Shown here: piece after piece, positions 36,638 through 45,623 of the stretch
Numbering within the stretch: the first letter of the stretch is position 1
Layout of the letters: each line of letters opens with the position of its first letter
Source: Paenibacillus cellulosilyticus
GTDB taxonomy: Bacteria; Bacillota; Bacilli; Paenibacillales; Paenibacillaceae
DNA length: 64,000 nt
Direction: 5' to 3'
NCBI RefSeq assembly: GCF_003182255.1
Contig: NZ_QGTQ01000002.1
Location: forward strand, 232,670 to 296,669
Notes under the pieces: generated by a model
Told to the model about the DNA's origin: nothing
The model's input: the letters and a program-made list of their open reading frames with translations, nothing else
Database searches by the model: none
Position numbers and translations under genes: made by a program

Positions 36638-38443
36638 TCACTCCTCCTTCATGGATAGAACAGCAGGTATCGCAAGCTGTACCCGCGTGCCCCGTCCAGG
36701 CTTGCTGTCGTATATCAATTCAAATTCGTCCTTATAATAATGCTTCAGCCGTTCATGTACATTGCGGACGGCATAGCCGCTTGTATCCTGCGTTACGTTG
36801 ACATCGTTCTCCTTCGGCATCTCGTTCAACTTGGCCAGCTCTTCTTCGCTCATACCCAGACCGTTGTCCTCAATGATGAACGTCAGACGATCTTCCTCCT
36901 GCATCCCCCTTATACGAACGAAGCCTCCGCCCCGCTTCCGTTCGATGCCATGCACGATGGCATTCTCAACGAAAGGCTGCAAAATCAGCTTCAAGATGAT
37001 GTAATCGCTCATCGCTGGCGGAATATCGACCTCATATTCGAGCACATCGCGGAACCGCATTTTTTGCAAGGAGAGATACAGCTCGAGCAGCTCCCGCTCC
37101 TTCGCCACGCTTGTGAAGCTTTTGCCCCGATTGAGACTTAGACGGAACAGCCGTGACAGATTAATAATCATTTCGCTAATCTTGTCCTGCCCAGCAGACT
37201 CCGCTTCCCAGAAAATCGTATCGAGCATGTTGTACAGAAAATGTGGATTAATCTGCGCCTGCAGCGCTTTAAGCTCTGCCTCCTGCTCCCTGAGCCGAAG
37301 CACATAAGCATCGTCGACCAGCGACTTAATATTTTCGACCATATTGTTATACCCCTGACTTAAATAACCGATCTCATCCCCGTACTTGACCTCTACCTTC
37401 TCATCGAACTGCCCATTCTGGAAGCGGCGCATCGAGAGCAATAAGTTTTTGATCGGAGCGGTCAGGAACGAGGTGAGCAGCAGCATGATTGGAATGCTCA
37501 TAACGAGCCATCCCACAACGAGCAATACGACGAACTGCTTAATGGAATTGAGCTCCTTAGTTAAGACGCTGAGCGGAACCGCGTACAGATACTGCCAGCC
37601 GTTCTCCCCTCTGCTATACGTGAGAAGCAGGCTCTCTCCATCCAACCGCACAACCTTCGATCCCGAATCCGAGACGGACGAACGAATCATTTCAAGCTCA
37701 GACTGACCTGCCTTGTAAAATGGTTTGCCCGCTTCCAGCAGCGGCTCGCCGCTGGCATCTAGAATAACAAGCCCATGGTCCTTGTCGTACAGGTTCGCCA
37801 AGTATTGCGCCTTGATCGTCTCCTGATTGACGCCTACGAATATAAACCCGATCGTATACCCGTTATTCACGTCCCGGACGATCCGAGTCATCCCGATCTT
37901 CTCCTTGCGGTTATTCTGGATAAACACGTTGTCCGCAGACATCGGAAACCAGAGCGGCGCACCGCGCAGGTTGGCGGTCAGCTTATAGATTGGGTTAGCC
38001 TCGATCTGCTGAATCGTGCCCGAACCGCTGCTGTCATCTGTCGCCACCTGGAACAGAGGCGGTCCCTCCTTGCCATATAAGGCGACATAATCGAAGTTGC
38101 CGGTTAACAGCATCTGATTCATCAAGGTCGACGTTGAACCGTTGTACAGCGTTGGATCAAGTGAGCCTTCTGACGGCATCACATCCATCTTGAGCGTGGA
38201 TTGGATATAAGGGTCCATCACGAATACCGTCACCCAATTGGAGATCGCCTTTTGCATCGACTTCATATTATTGTCAACTACTCGGACGACGCCAAGGTTG
38301 GTGGAGCTGACCTTGTTCACAACTTGGGTTTTAGACGTTTCAATCGCATAATACCCGAGCGCAACGGAAAACACTGTCATAAGCAGCGTGAACAAAATGA
38401 TGATTTTGAACTTCAGGCTTAAATTGAAATAAGCGCGCAGCAT
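36638..38443 (-). CDS. YesM-type sensor histidine kinase
   Basis: A 601-residue kinase with membrane segments at about 13-33 and 303-325, an extracellular Cache-like sensor between them (LVILDASGEPLLEAGKPFY), HAMP at 327-380, phospho-acceptor His401 in QINPHFLYNML, N-box PFVENAIVHG and G-box DNGLGM. The ribosome site is weak. Unlike the other two kinases in the window, it has no binding-protein gene in its own operon. It probably controls the divergent xylo-oligosaccharide-type importer. Confidence 0.92.
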   Translation of the reverse strand: MLRAYFNLSLKFKIIILFTLLMTVFSVALGYYAIETSKTQVVNKVSSTNLGVVRVVDNNMKSMQKAISNWVTVFVMDPYIQSTLKMDVMPSEGSLDPTLYNGSTSTLMNQMLLTGNFDYVALYGKEGPPLFQVATDDSSGSGTIQQIEANPIYKLTANLRGAPLWFPMSADNVFIQNNRKEKIGMTRIVRDVNNGYTIGFIFVGVNQETIKAQYLANLYDKDHGLVILDASGEPLLEAGKPFYKAGQSELEMIRSSVSDSGSKVVRLDGESLLLTYSRGENGWQYLYAVPLSVLTKELNSIKQFVVLLVVGWLVMSIPIMLLLTSFLTAPIKNLLLSMRRFQNGQFDEKVEVKYGDEIGYLSQGYNNMVENIKSLVDDAYVLRLREQEAELKALQAQINPHFLYNMLDTIFWEAESAGQDKISEMIINLSRLFRLSLNRGKSFTSVAKERELLELYLSLQKMRFRDVLEYEVDIPPAMSDYIILKLILQPFVENAIVHGIERKRGGGFVRIRGMQEEDRLTFIIEDNGLGMSEEELAKLNEMPKENDVNVTQDTSGYAVRNVHERLKHYYKDEFELIYDSKPGRGTRVQLAIPAVLSMKEE

Positions 38444-38468
38444 AAGCGATCACAAGCCTTTACTATAT

Positions 38469-38513
38469 GAGGTTGTTCACAAAGTCCGCTGACAACCGAA
38501 CGTTTTGAACACG
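38469..38513. repeat. Shortened copy of the 34.9-kb repeat element
   Basis: GAGGTTGTTCACAAAGTCCG (38469-38488) matches the left end of the larger element at 34851 with two changes. It is followed after a few bases by CCGAACGTTTTGAACACG (38496-38513), which matches the reverse complement of 34874-34891 with one change. The arrangement fits a copy that kept both ends and lost the middle. It lies in the kinase/importer divergent promoter region. Confidence 0.55.
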
Positions 38514-38699
38514 TATTATAAGCTTTTTTTGTCATTCTAATCTTCTCCAGCAGCAATCACAATGACTCGAGTGAAGGTTTCGACAAACGTCTACCTTCGT
38601 CTTTTTTTCTCTACTGACCGGCCATTATTCCACTTGTTATGATCAGTGCAGGCAAATGAGATTGCCAGATTCCTTAAACAACCATCAGGGGGAATAACG

Positions 38700-40037
38700 A
38701 TGAAGAAATATTCCAAGTTGGCGCGTGCGTCCATTCTAACACTTGCTATTGCATCCGTAGGAACGTTGGCTGCATGCGGCAGCGATAACAGCTCGAGCAC
38801 GTCGGACAGCAGCAGCGGCGCAAGCGGCGAAGGCAAAGTAACGCTCCGCTTCTTCTCCAACCTGCCGGATCGCAAATCCGGACAAGGACTTGCTGAACAA
38901 ACGGTTATCGATAATTACATCAAAGAAAATCCGAACGTCAAGATCGAAGTCGAGACGCTTGCGGAAGAGCCTTTTAAGAACAAGCTGAAGGCTTACATGT
39001 CCTCCAACGAGCCGATTGATATTACCATGGTTCACGGCGGCGCCGAGCTTAATACACTCGTACAAGCTGGTTACGTAAAAGAGCTGGATCCGAAGGAATA
39101 TGAAGGTGAACAGTATAACTTCCTGCCAGGCGTATACAAATCGTTCACGTTCAACGACAAGCTGTACGGCTTGCCGCGCAACAGCGACTATGAAGTGATC
39201 TACTACAATAAGAAGCTGTTCGCAGACAACGGCGTGAAAGTGCCAACGACGCTTACTGAGCTGCTCGACGCTGCGAAGGCGTTCCGCGATAAAGACATCG
39301 CTCCGATGTCCATTAACGGCAAGGACCTATGGAGCTTCGGCGAGATGTACCAGAACCTCGTGCTGCGTTATAGCGGCAATCAGAATCTGATTCTCGATGC
39401 GATCGATAAGAAGATCAAATTCGCGGATGACGAGAACTTCCTGAAGGCTGCACAATATCTCGCCGAAGTGCGCGATTCGAAGATGTTCCAAGATTCCTTC
39501 ATGACGGCTGACTACGGCGCATCCCAGAACCTGTTCACGCAAAGCAAAGCCGCGATGTGGTACATGGGCTCGTGGGAAGCAGGCATGGCGACGAACGAGG
39601 CTCTTCCCGAGGAATTCCGTCAAAATCTTGGCGTAATCAAAGTTCCGGTTGCCGATGGCGGCAAAGGAACGGCTGATGATCTGCTTGCTTGGAACGGCGG
39701 CGGTTATGCGCTCGTAAGCAGCTCGAAGCAACCGGAGGAAGCGAAGAAGTTCTTCGATTATCTGATGAGCGCTAACCAATGGGCGAAGACGGCATGGGAT
39801 ACGGGCGCTGCCGTACCTGCGCAGAAATATGAATTGACCGGCACGGAAAGCGAAGTCCAGAAGACGCTGACCGACATTCTGGTCAATGCATCGTCAACAT
39901 CCGGCGCTTCTGCCATTGACTACGGCACACCGAAGTTCAAGGACGACATCCAGAATGCGCTCGGCAAGTTCTTCTCCAGCAAACAGACGCCTGAAGAATT
40001 GCTTAGCGCGCTCCAGACAGCGGTAGACACCCAATAA
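38700..40037 (+). CDS. Family 1 solute-binding lipoprotein of the third importer
   Basis: A 445-residue binding protein with lipobox TLAAC and a long Ser-rich linker. The body has typical family 1 patterns (YIKENPNVKIEVETL; VIYYNKKLFADNGVKVPTTL; AAMWYMGSWEAGMA). I chose the ATG at 38700 because AGGGGGAA lies six bases upstream; an earlier in-frame ATG at 38646 has no ribosome site. Two permeases and the XynB beta-xylosidase follow, so it probably binds xylo-oligosaccharides; that is inferred from the neighbouring enzyme. Confidence 0.92.
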   Translation: MKKYSKLARASILTLAIASVGTLAACGSDNSSSTSDSSSGASGEGKVTLRFFSNLPDRKSGQGLAEQTVIDNYIKENPNVKIEVETLAEEPFKNKLKAYMSSNEPIDITMVHGGAELNTLVQAGYVKELDPKEYEGEQYNFLPGVYKSFTFNDKLYGLPRNSDYEVIYYNKKLFADNGVKVPTTLTELLDAAKAFRDKDIAPMSINGKDLWSFGEMYQNLVLRYSGNQNLILDAIDKKIKFADDENFLKAAQYLAEVRDSKMFQDSFMTADYGASQNLFTQSKAAMWYMGSWEAGMATNEALPEEFRQNLGVIKVPVADGGKGTADDLLAWNGGGYALVSSSKQPEEAKKFFDYLMSANQWAKTAWDTGAAVPAQKYELTGTESEVQKTLTDILVNASSTSGASAIDYGTPKFKDDIQNALGKFFSSKQTPEELLSALQTAVDTQ

Positions 40038-40109
40038 AGGCATAGAAGGAATCGGATAAGGACAGGGTGAGCCTGTCTTTATCCCTTTCTAAAGGATGGA
40101 GTGATTATC

Positions 40110-41000
40110 ATGCATCGCGTGTTTAGAAACAAAACAGCCATTTTTCTATTCGTAGCTCCCGGTATGCTGCTGTTCGCGCTAACCTTCCTGGTTCCGATTA
40201 TCGTCAGCGGCTACTATTCCTTCACAGATACACTTGCTCCAGGGACGAAGGTCACAATGGTTGGCTTCGACAACTACACGAACCTGCTCTTCCATGACGA
40301 GCGATTCTGGCTTGCGCTTCGCAACGCCCTGCTGCTTGGCATCGGCTTTATCGTCATTCAGCATCCGATTTGTATTTTCTTCGCGATCCTGCTCGACCGG
40401 CTTGGCGGCAAGGCGGAGAAGATTTTCCGTACGATCTTCTTTATTCCGTGCGTCATCTCGGTTGTCGTAATTTCGAAAATGTGGCTTTCCTTGCTCGACC
40501 CAACGTTCGGCATGCTGAACAAGCTGCTGGACCTTGTCGGACTTGATTCCTTGAAGCACGCTTGGCTCGGCGAGAGCAGCACAGCGCTTGGCTCCATGCT
40601 GTTCATTCTGATCTGGGCAGGCTTTGGCTGGGGACTTCTGTTCTACTATGCAGGCGTTAAAGGGATTTCCGAGGATCTGTACGAGGCAGCTCAGCTCGAC
40701 GGCGCTTCCGGCTTCCGTATGCATCTGAAGATTACGGTACCGCTCTTGAAACCGGTTATCGCCGTTCAATTCACGCTTGCCATCATTACGGCACTGAAAC
40801 AAATGGAGACCGTCTTCCTCACCACGAACGGCGGACCTGGCGACTCTACGCAATTCCTCGCGGTTTATTTGTACAACAAAGCGTTCTCGGCCAGCCAATA
40901 CGGCTATGCCAATGCCATATCGGTATTGTTCGTTATCGTATGTTTACTTGCAACATATTTGAGCAATCGTCTCACTCGCAGTGATGCGACGGATTTCTAG
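40110..41000 (+). CDS. MalF/UgpA-type ABC sugar permease
   Basis: A 296-residue permease with six membrane segments. The EAA loop is YEAAQLDGASGFRMHLKITVP, a full match to the coupling motif. The start is the ATG at 40110 with GGATGGAG eight bases upstream; the GTG at 40101 is too close to that site. It lies between the binding-protein and second permease genes of one operon and needs an ATPase from elsewhere, since none is encoded here. Confidence 0.93.
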   Translation: MHRVFRNKTAIFLFVAPGMLLFALTFLVPIIVSGYYSFTDTLAPGTKVTMVGFDNYTNLLFHDERFWLALRNALLLGIGFIVIQHPICIFFAILLDRLGGKAEKIFRTIFFIPCVISVVVISKMWLSLLDPTFGMLNKLLDLVGLDSLKHAWLGESSTALGSMLFILIWAGFGWGLLFYYAGVKGISEDLYEAAQLDGASGFRMHLKITVPLLKPVIAVQFTLAIITALKQMETVFLTTNGGPGDSTQFLAVYLYNKAFSASQYGYANAISVLFVIVCLLATYLSNRLTRSDATDF

Positions 41001-41012
41001 GAGGGCGACAAC

Positions 41013-41837
41013 ATGATAGCACGCAAAAAAACGGCAATCTGGATCTTCTTTCTGATCGTCGCCGCAGGACAATTATTTCCGCTGATCTGGCTTGTGGACT
41101 TCTCGTTCAATTCAAGCGCAGACTTTTATTCCAATAGCATTCTGAAATGGCCTAGCTCGCCTCAATGGCACAACTACGTGAATGCCTGGGTGGATGGGAA
41201 ATTTTTAAAATATCTCAGTAACAGCTTGCTTGTTTCCGTAGTGACCATTGCGTTGACGGTCGTTTTGTCCCTCACGTTGTCCTACGCGTTCATCCGTATG
41301 CAGTGGAAGCTTCGTTCGTTGTTCTACACGATTCTGCTGCTCGGCATCATGATTCCGATTCATGCAACATTGCTGCCGAACTTCGCGATCTTCAAGGCGC
41401 TTGGTCTTACCGACTCCTATTTCGGACTTATTCTTCCTTATACGGCTGTGTCCGTTCCGCTTGGAACGTTCATGCTCAGCGGCTTCCTGCGCAGCATTCC
41501 GAAGGAGCTCGAGGAATCTGCTCTGATGGATGGCTGCAGCATCTACCGCATCGTGTTCCAGATCATTGCGCCGCTGCTTAAGCCAGCGCTTGTCACCGTT
41601 ATCGTGACAACGTTCCTGAACTGCTGGAATGAATTCATTATGGCTTCGACGTTCCTGAGCAAGGATGCACTCAAGACGCTGCCGTTCTCGGTCATGAACT
41701 TCGCGGGCCAATATTCTTCCGATTACGGCTCCCAATTCGCTGTAATGGTACTCACTTCGATCCCTGCCATCATCATCTATGCGGTGTTCAATGAGCAGAT
41801 TACGAAGGGCGTTACGGCTGGCGCTGTCAAAGGCTAA
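41013..41837 (+). CDS. MalG/AraQ-type ABC sugar permease
   Basis: A 274-residue permease with six membrane segments. The EAA loop is LEESALMDGCSIYRIVFQIIAP, and the tail ITKGVTAGAVKG is typical of the class. AGGAGGG precedes the ATG; the gene starts 12 bases after the first permease and ends 23 bases before xynB. With its partner it forms the membrane channel of the third importer. Confidence 0.93.
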   Translation: MIARKKTAIWIFFLIVAAGQLFPLIWLVDFSFNSSADFYSNSILKWPSSPQWHNYVNAWVDGKFLKYLSNSLLVSVVTIALTVVLSLTLSYAFIRMQWKLRSLFYTILLLGIMIPIHATLLPNFAIFKALGLTDSYFGLILPYTAVSVPLGTFMLSGFLRSIPKELEESALMDGCSIYRIVFQIIAPLLKPALVTVIVTTFLNCWNEFIMASTFLSKDALKTLPFSVMNFAGQYSSDYGSQFAVMVLTSIPAIIIYAVFNEQITKGVTAGAVKG

Positions 41838-41860
41838 TCGAAGCAGAAGGAGAACAACGC

Positions 41861-43498
41861 ATGATTCAGAACCCTATCCTCAGAGGCTTTAACCCCGACC
41901 CTTCCATCTTGAGAGTCGGGGACGATTATTACATTGCGACTTCAACGTTCGAGTGGTATCCCGGCGTACAGCTTCATCATTCCAAGGATCTCGTGAACTG
42001 GCGCGTCATCGGCTATGCGCTGGACCGTGAATCCCAGCTGGATCTCAAGGGCATCGAGGCTTCGGGCGGCGTATGGGCGCCATGTCTAAGCTACGACGAA
42101 GAGGCCAAGCTGTTCTATCTCATCTATACGATTATGCGCAGTACGAACGGCAACTACTTCGATCTCGACAATTACGTTGTAACCGCAACCGACATTACCG
42201 GGCCTTGGTCCGATCGTACGTACTTGAACAGCTCCGGGTTCGACCCTTCCTTGTTCCATGACGACGACGGCCGCAAATGGCTGCTCAATCTGGAATGGGA
42301 CAACCGCCCCGGCTATGAGCATCCCGGCTCTATCGTCATTCAAGAATACGACGCGGACAGCCGCGAGCTGATCGGCTCCCCCGTAAGCATCTTCCGCGGG
42401 GCTACCGATATGGGCTGTCTGGAGGCACCGCATATCTACAAGCGGAACGGCTATTACTACATGATGGCGGCGGAAGGAGGCACGGGCTTCGGGCATGGCG
42501 TAACCATCGCCCGCTCTAAGTCGTTGTTCGGTCCGTACGAATCCGACCCTTGCAACCCGATCATCACCTCTGCCAAGGAGATCAACCTGAATCGGCGAGG
42601 CGTCGACGATTACTTAAAGCCGTATCAATACAATCCCGAGTCTATCCTGCAAAAAAGCGGCCACGGCTCTCTCGTCGAAACGCCGGCAGGCGAGCCGTAC
42701 ATTGCCCATCTCACGGCGAGGCCGCTCGCCTCTAATCAACGCAGCATGCTCGGACGCGAGACCGCCATTCAACGCTGCGAATGGACCGAAGACGGCTGGC
42801 TCCGCCTCGCTTCCGGCGGACAGCGGGCTGAGCTGACGGTCCAGCCTCCTCTGCTTGCATCAGCGCCTTGGGAGACGGAGCCTTCCCGCGAGCACTTCGA
42901 CAGCGGCGAATGGAACGTGCATTTGAATTCGCTGCGCGTGCCGCTAAGCGAAGATTGGGTCAGCCTTTCAGCGAAGCCAGGTTATATGCGCCTTCGCGGC
43001 CGTGACTCTCTGTTCTCTCTTCACGAGCAAAGCCTGATCGCCCGCCGCCTGCAATCCGTTCATGCGGTTGCCGAGACCTGCGTGGCGTTCGAACCGGACA
43101 ATTTCCACGAGACCGCTGGCCTGACGTTATTTTATGACCAAAACATGTTCTATTACTTAAAGATCTACTACAGCGAAAGTCTGGGCAGCAAAGCCTTAAC
43201 CATTCTGTATGCAGATAATGGCGTTAAGGTCGAGCTTCGAGAGTGTCGTATGCCGATCGCTGGCTGGGATCGGGTTTACTTGCGTGCCGTCATCGAGGGC
43301 GAGGAACTGCGCTTCTACGGTTCGCCTGACGCCGAGGAATGGACGCAGGTCGGCCCTGTGCTCGATGCGAGCAAATGCTCGGACGAGTACGCCAAGTACG
43401 GCCACTTCACCGGTGCATTCATTGGGGTGTGCTGCCAAGATTCGTATCGCAAACGGAAGTATGCGGATTTTGATTATTTTGAATACAAAGAGCTGTAA
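41861..43498 (+). CDS. xynB: GH43 beta-xylosidase (XynB-like)
   Basis: A 545-residue intracellular GH43 enzyme of the XynB type (no signal peptide). The catalytic five-blade domain covers about 1-310 with general base Asp13 (NPDPS), modulating Asp128 (GFDPS) and general acid Glu188 (CLEAPH). A C-terminal beta-sandwich from about 330 closes the active site. The start NPILRGFNPDPSILRVGDDY is close to Bacillus XynB. It is last in the importer operon and would release xylose (or arabinose) from imported short xylo-oligosaccharides. An arabinofuranosidase side activity is common in the family. Confidence 0.92.
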   Translation: MIQNPILRGFNPDPSILRVGDDYYIATSTFEWYPGVQLHHSKDLVNWRVIGYALDRESQLDLKGIEASGGVWAPCLSYDEEAKLFYLIYTIMRSTNGNYFDLDNYVVTATDITGPWSDRTYLNSSGFDPSLFHDDDGRKWLLNLEWDNRPGYEHPGSIVIQEYDADSRELIGSPVSIFRGATDMGCLEAPHIYKRNGYYYMMAAEGGTGFGHGVTIARSKSLFGPYESDPCNPIITSAKEINLNRRGVDDYLKPYQYNPESILQKSGHGSLVETPAGEPYIAHLTARPLASNQRSMLGRETAIQRCEWTEDGWLRLASGGQRAELTVQPPLLASAPWETEPSREHFDSGEWNVHLNSLRVPLSEDWVSLSAKPGYMRLRGRDSLFSLHEQSLIARRLQSVHAVAETCVAFEPDNFHETAGLTLFYDQNMFYYLKIYYSESLGSKALTILYADNGVKVELRECRMPIAGWDRVYLRAVIEGEELRFYGSPDAEEWTQVGPVLDASKCSDEYAKYGHFTGAFIGVCCQDSYRKRKYADFDYFEYKEL

Positions 43499-43516
43499 AG
43501 AAGTTAGGCAAATAGG

Positions 43517-43562
43517 AATAGCACAGGAACGCCCCTCTGGTGAAAAGCGCTCCTGTGCTATT
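43517..43562. terminator. Bidirectional terminator after xynB
   Basis: AATAGCACAGGA (43517-43528) pairs with TCCTGTGCTATT (43551-43562). It lies 18 bases past the xynB stop and 15 bases past the convergent small secreted protein. Confidence 0.85.
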
Positions 43563-43577
43563 TATTGTAATAATGGG

Positions 43578-43904
43578 TTATGCGTGATCGCGGTCGCGGC
43601 TGCGGCTTCTCATGCCGGCAAGACCGAATAAGCCGAGAAGACCAAGCCATCCCCAATCAAAACCTCTATTGTCAGTGGCAGTGGCACGGTAATTATTCGT
43701 GCGGACGTTATTCCCGGTGCCGACGTAATTCAGGTCCGTGCCCAATGCACGGTTTGTTGTGTTAATTCCTTCATTAACCCCGTTTCGAAGCTCATTGCCT
43801 GGCGTGTTGTAAGTCGTTGTTGTGTTGGCAAAAGCAGGAACAGCGGAAGACATCGTCAAGCATGCTGCCAAACTGAAGATCGCTAACCACTTTTTCATTT
43901 TCAT
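43578..43904 (-). CDS. WGxxGxxG-type small exported protein
   Basis: A 108-residue protein with a signal peptide (cleavage probably after PAFA, residue 26), a Thr/Asn-rich middle and a C-terminal segment WGWLGLLGLFGLAG followed by RSRSRDRD. This tripartite end (WGxxGxxG motif, hydrophobic helix, basic tail) is that of the WGxxGxxG family of Bacillales and resembles protein-sorting tails. Function is unknown. GAGGGGC precedes the ATG, and the gene stands alone. Confidence 0.8.
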   Translation of the reverse strand: MKMKKWLAIFSLAACLTMSSAVPAFANTTTTYNTPGNELRNGVNEGINTTNRALGTDLNYVGTGNNVRTNNYRATATDNRGFDWGWLGLLGLFGLAGMRSRSRDRDHA

Positions 43905-44052
43905 GCCCCTCTTCGATTAAGGTATAAGCATTGATTATTTTCTATCTACAGGGCAGCGATTATTCTCGGAATGGATAACAACAATTTGACAATTGATTTA
44001 CCGCTATCAGTGAGCCGCTGATCGGTCCGGTCCCGTCGCGCTAAAACAACAA

Positions 44053-44081
44053 GCGGCGCTTGGGAGAGTTCCCAGCGCCGC
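44053..44081 (-). terminator. Terminator after the DUF2231 gene
   Basis: GCGGCGC-T-TGGGA (44053-44065) pairs with TCCCA-GCGCCGC with one bulged base. The minus strand continues TTGTTGTTTTAG. It lies 36 bases past the DUF2231 stop. Confidence 0.75.
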
Positions 44082-44116
44082 CATCTACACACGATTGAAG
44101 TATCATCAGATTTGCA

Positions 44117-44686
44117 TTATTGGTTCGTACTTGGAGCCGCCGGCGCTGCGCCATCTTGACCTTGATCTTGGCCTTGCCCTTGTGCCGGCATTTGGCCTTG
44201 GCCATCGCCTTGCTGCGGGAATCCTTGTCCTTGGCCTTGTCCTTGGCCTCCACCCATCATTCCTTGCGGGAACTGGCCAGGCTCGAACGAGCGATGCACC
44301 ATCTTGCCGCCCAGATGCGCCGTATACATAACGAGAACAACGGCGACCAGCGCCACGATCAAGTAAATCGGGTTGCGGCCAATGTCTCTCTTCTTCCAGA
44401 GCATGATGCCGCCCCGAACTACGCTCAGCACGATGGCGAGATACATCGTAAACGTTCCGTAGAGCTCGTGGGTTTCGACGGCCGAATTTTGCATCATCAT
44501 TTTCGGTCCCGTCAGTACCGCCGCGATCGTGCATACCGTTCCGAGAACGAGGCAGGCCAGGGCTGCCGTATGCCAATCTTTTTTCTTCCAGATCAGAGCC
44601 GCCAGGTCGAACAGGAAGCTCACGAGCAGCAGCACGATCGGAAAATGCGTAATAATGAAGTGCTTGTTGTCCCACAAATAATTCAT
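44117..44686 (-). CDS. DUF2231-type membrane protein with Gly/Gln-rich tail
   Basis: A 189-residue protein with four membrane segments (about 10-30, 42-60, 78-95, 105-123) matching the DUF2231 layout, including THFPIVLL in the first segment and TAHLGGKMVH at the end of the fourth. A ~60-residue tail of GQGQ, PQQG and similar repeats follows; it is encoded by repeated six-base units near 44160-44250. The family is of unknown function; His residues in the first and last segments suggest possible cofactor or metal binding. AAGGAGG lies seven bases before the ATG. A BlaI-type palindrome lies in its leader (44706-44724), linking it to the adjacent BlaI/M56 genes. Confidence 0.85.
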   Translation of the reverse strand: MNYLWDNKHFIITHFPIVLLLVSFLFDLAALIWKKKDWHTAALACLVLGTVCTIAAVLTGPKMMMQNSAVETHELYGTFTMYLAIVLSVVRGGIMLWKKRDIGRNPIYLIVALVAVVLVMYTAHLGGKMVHRSFEPGQFPQGMMGGGQGQGQGQGFPQQGDGQGQMPAQGQGQDQGQDGAAPAAPSTNQ

Positions 44687-44705
44687 TGCTTTTCCTCCTT
44701 AGTAG

Positions 44706-44724
44706 TTACACTACATGTTGTAGT
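44706..44724. promoter_or_regulatory. Probable BlaI-type operator upstream of the DUF2231 gene
   Basis: ACTACA-TGT-TGTAGT (44710-44724) is a perfect palindrome of the TACA/TGTA kind bound by BlaI/MecI repressors. Its extended half TTACACTACA (44706-44715) is repeated exactly at the promoter of the neighbouring blaI-like gene (46055-46064). It lies 20 to 38 bases upstream of the DUF2231 start. Confidence 0.65.
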
Positions 44725-44786
44725 TCTTATGTACAAAGGAAAACGCCATTGTCCGCGGAACGGCAAGACGTTCTCTTGATACCGGA

Positions 44787-45620
44787 TTATACGCCGAAGG
44801 CGATGAAAGCAAACACAAGCGCGGATATGGCGCACGGGAAAATGGGTGGCGTCAGCGACGGCTTAAAATGAGGGTCAATCAGCTGCTTAAGACGCAGGTT
44901 GATTGCGTTGTCAGCGAATGATGCGCTGCCGAGAACGACTGTCGACGCTTGTCCGCGCTTCAACAGAACGAGAAGCGCGCTGCTGAGGTCGGCCGCACCG
45001 CCCGTAGCTTGAACGGCATAACGATCGGCCATCAGCTCGATCAGAACTTTATACTTCTTGATGAACCAGTTGTAGATTGGTATGTACCACAAAGCGATCC
45101 CGATAAGGGATAAGAGGAAAACCGCCAGCGGATGCCGTCGTTTCAAGTGGAACTTCTCGTGGGCGATCACGGCTTGAAGCTCGGTCTCGCTCAGAGCCGC
45201 GATCAGTCCTGTCGACAGTACAATACGGGGACGGAACAGCCCGATTGTCATCGCTATGGAGTCCTCATGATCGAGGATCGTGATCTCGGTGCGGGCTAGT
45301 CCATGCTCTTCTCCGATGGCACAAGTCAACGCCTCGTCGAAACGGCTTCGTTCCGTTCGGTTCCATCGTGAAGCGGCAACGCTTTCGCGGATGGCGACTG
45401 CGATCGAACAGAGCAGCGTCGAACCGACGAGGAAGAACATCAGATTGATTCGCACGGGAAAGCCGATGAAACGGAGAAACTCGGCACATTGATTAAACAA
45501 GTTGATTGGTATTCGCACATGAAATATAAATTGGATTAAAAAGAGCGACATCTGAGCATAAACGAAGCCCGCGGACAATAGGACAACAGCAAGCAGTAAG
45601 CCGGAACGCTTCTCGCTCAT
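44787..45620 (-). CDS. M56-family membrane zinc protease (BlaR1-like, no sensor domain)
   Basis: A 277-residue membrane protease with segments near 7-30, 50-75, 160-182 and 255-277. The zinc site is HEKFH (about residues 150-154, in VIAHEKFHLKRRHPL) with the third ligand in LIELMADRYA. BlaR1/MecR1 proteins have this domain plus an extracellular penicillin-binding sensor; here the protein ends after the membrane region, so no beta-lactam sensor is present. It begins three bases after the BlaI-like gene. It presumably cleaves or triggers loss of the BlaI repressor upon a membrane or envelope signal. Confidence 0.9.
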   Translation of the reverse strand: MSEKRSGLLLAVVLLSAGFVYAQMSLFLIQFIFHVRIPINLFNQCAEFLRFIGFPVRINLMFFLVGSTLLCSIAVAIRESVAASRWNRTERSRFDEALTCAIGEEHGLARTEITILDHEDSIAMTIGLFRPRIVLSTGLIAALSETELQAVIAHEKFHLKRRHPLAVFLLSLIGIALWYIPIYNWFIKKYKVLIELMADRYAVQATGGAADLSSALLVLLKRGQASTVVLGSASFADNAINLRLKQLIDPHFKPSLTPPIFPCAISALVFAFIAFGV

Positions 45621-45623
45621 CGG

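Noticed and set aside
40179..40898. Minus-strand open frame of 239 codons inside the permease gene
   Set aside because: The permease has its EAA loop and six membrane segments; the opposite product is Arg/Gln/Glu-rich with no recognisable domain.
44160..44260. Short tandem repeats considered as a CRISPR-like or satellite array
   Set aside because: They are in frame with the DUF2231 gene and encode its Gly/Gln-rich tail, with no spacers of constant length.
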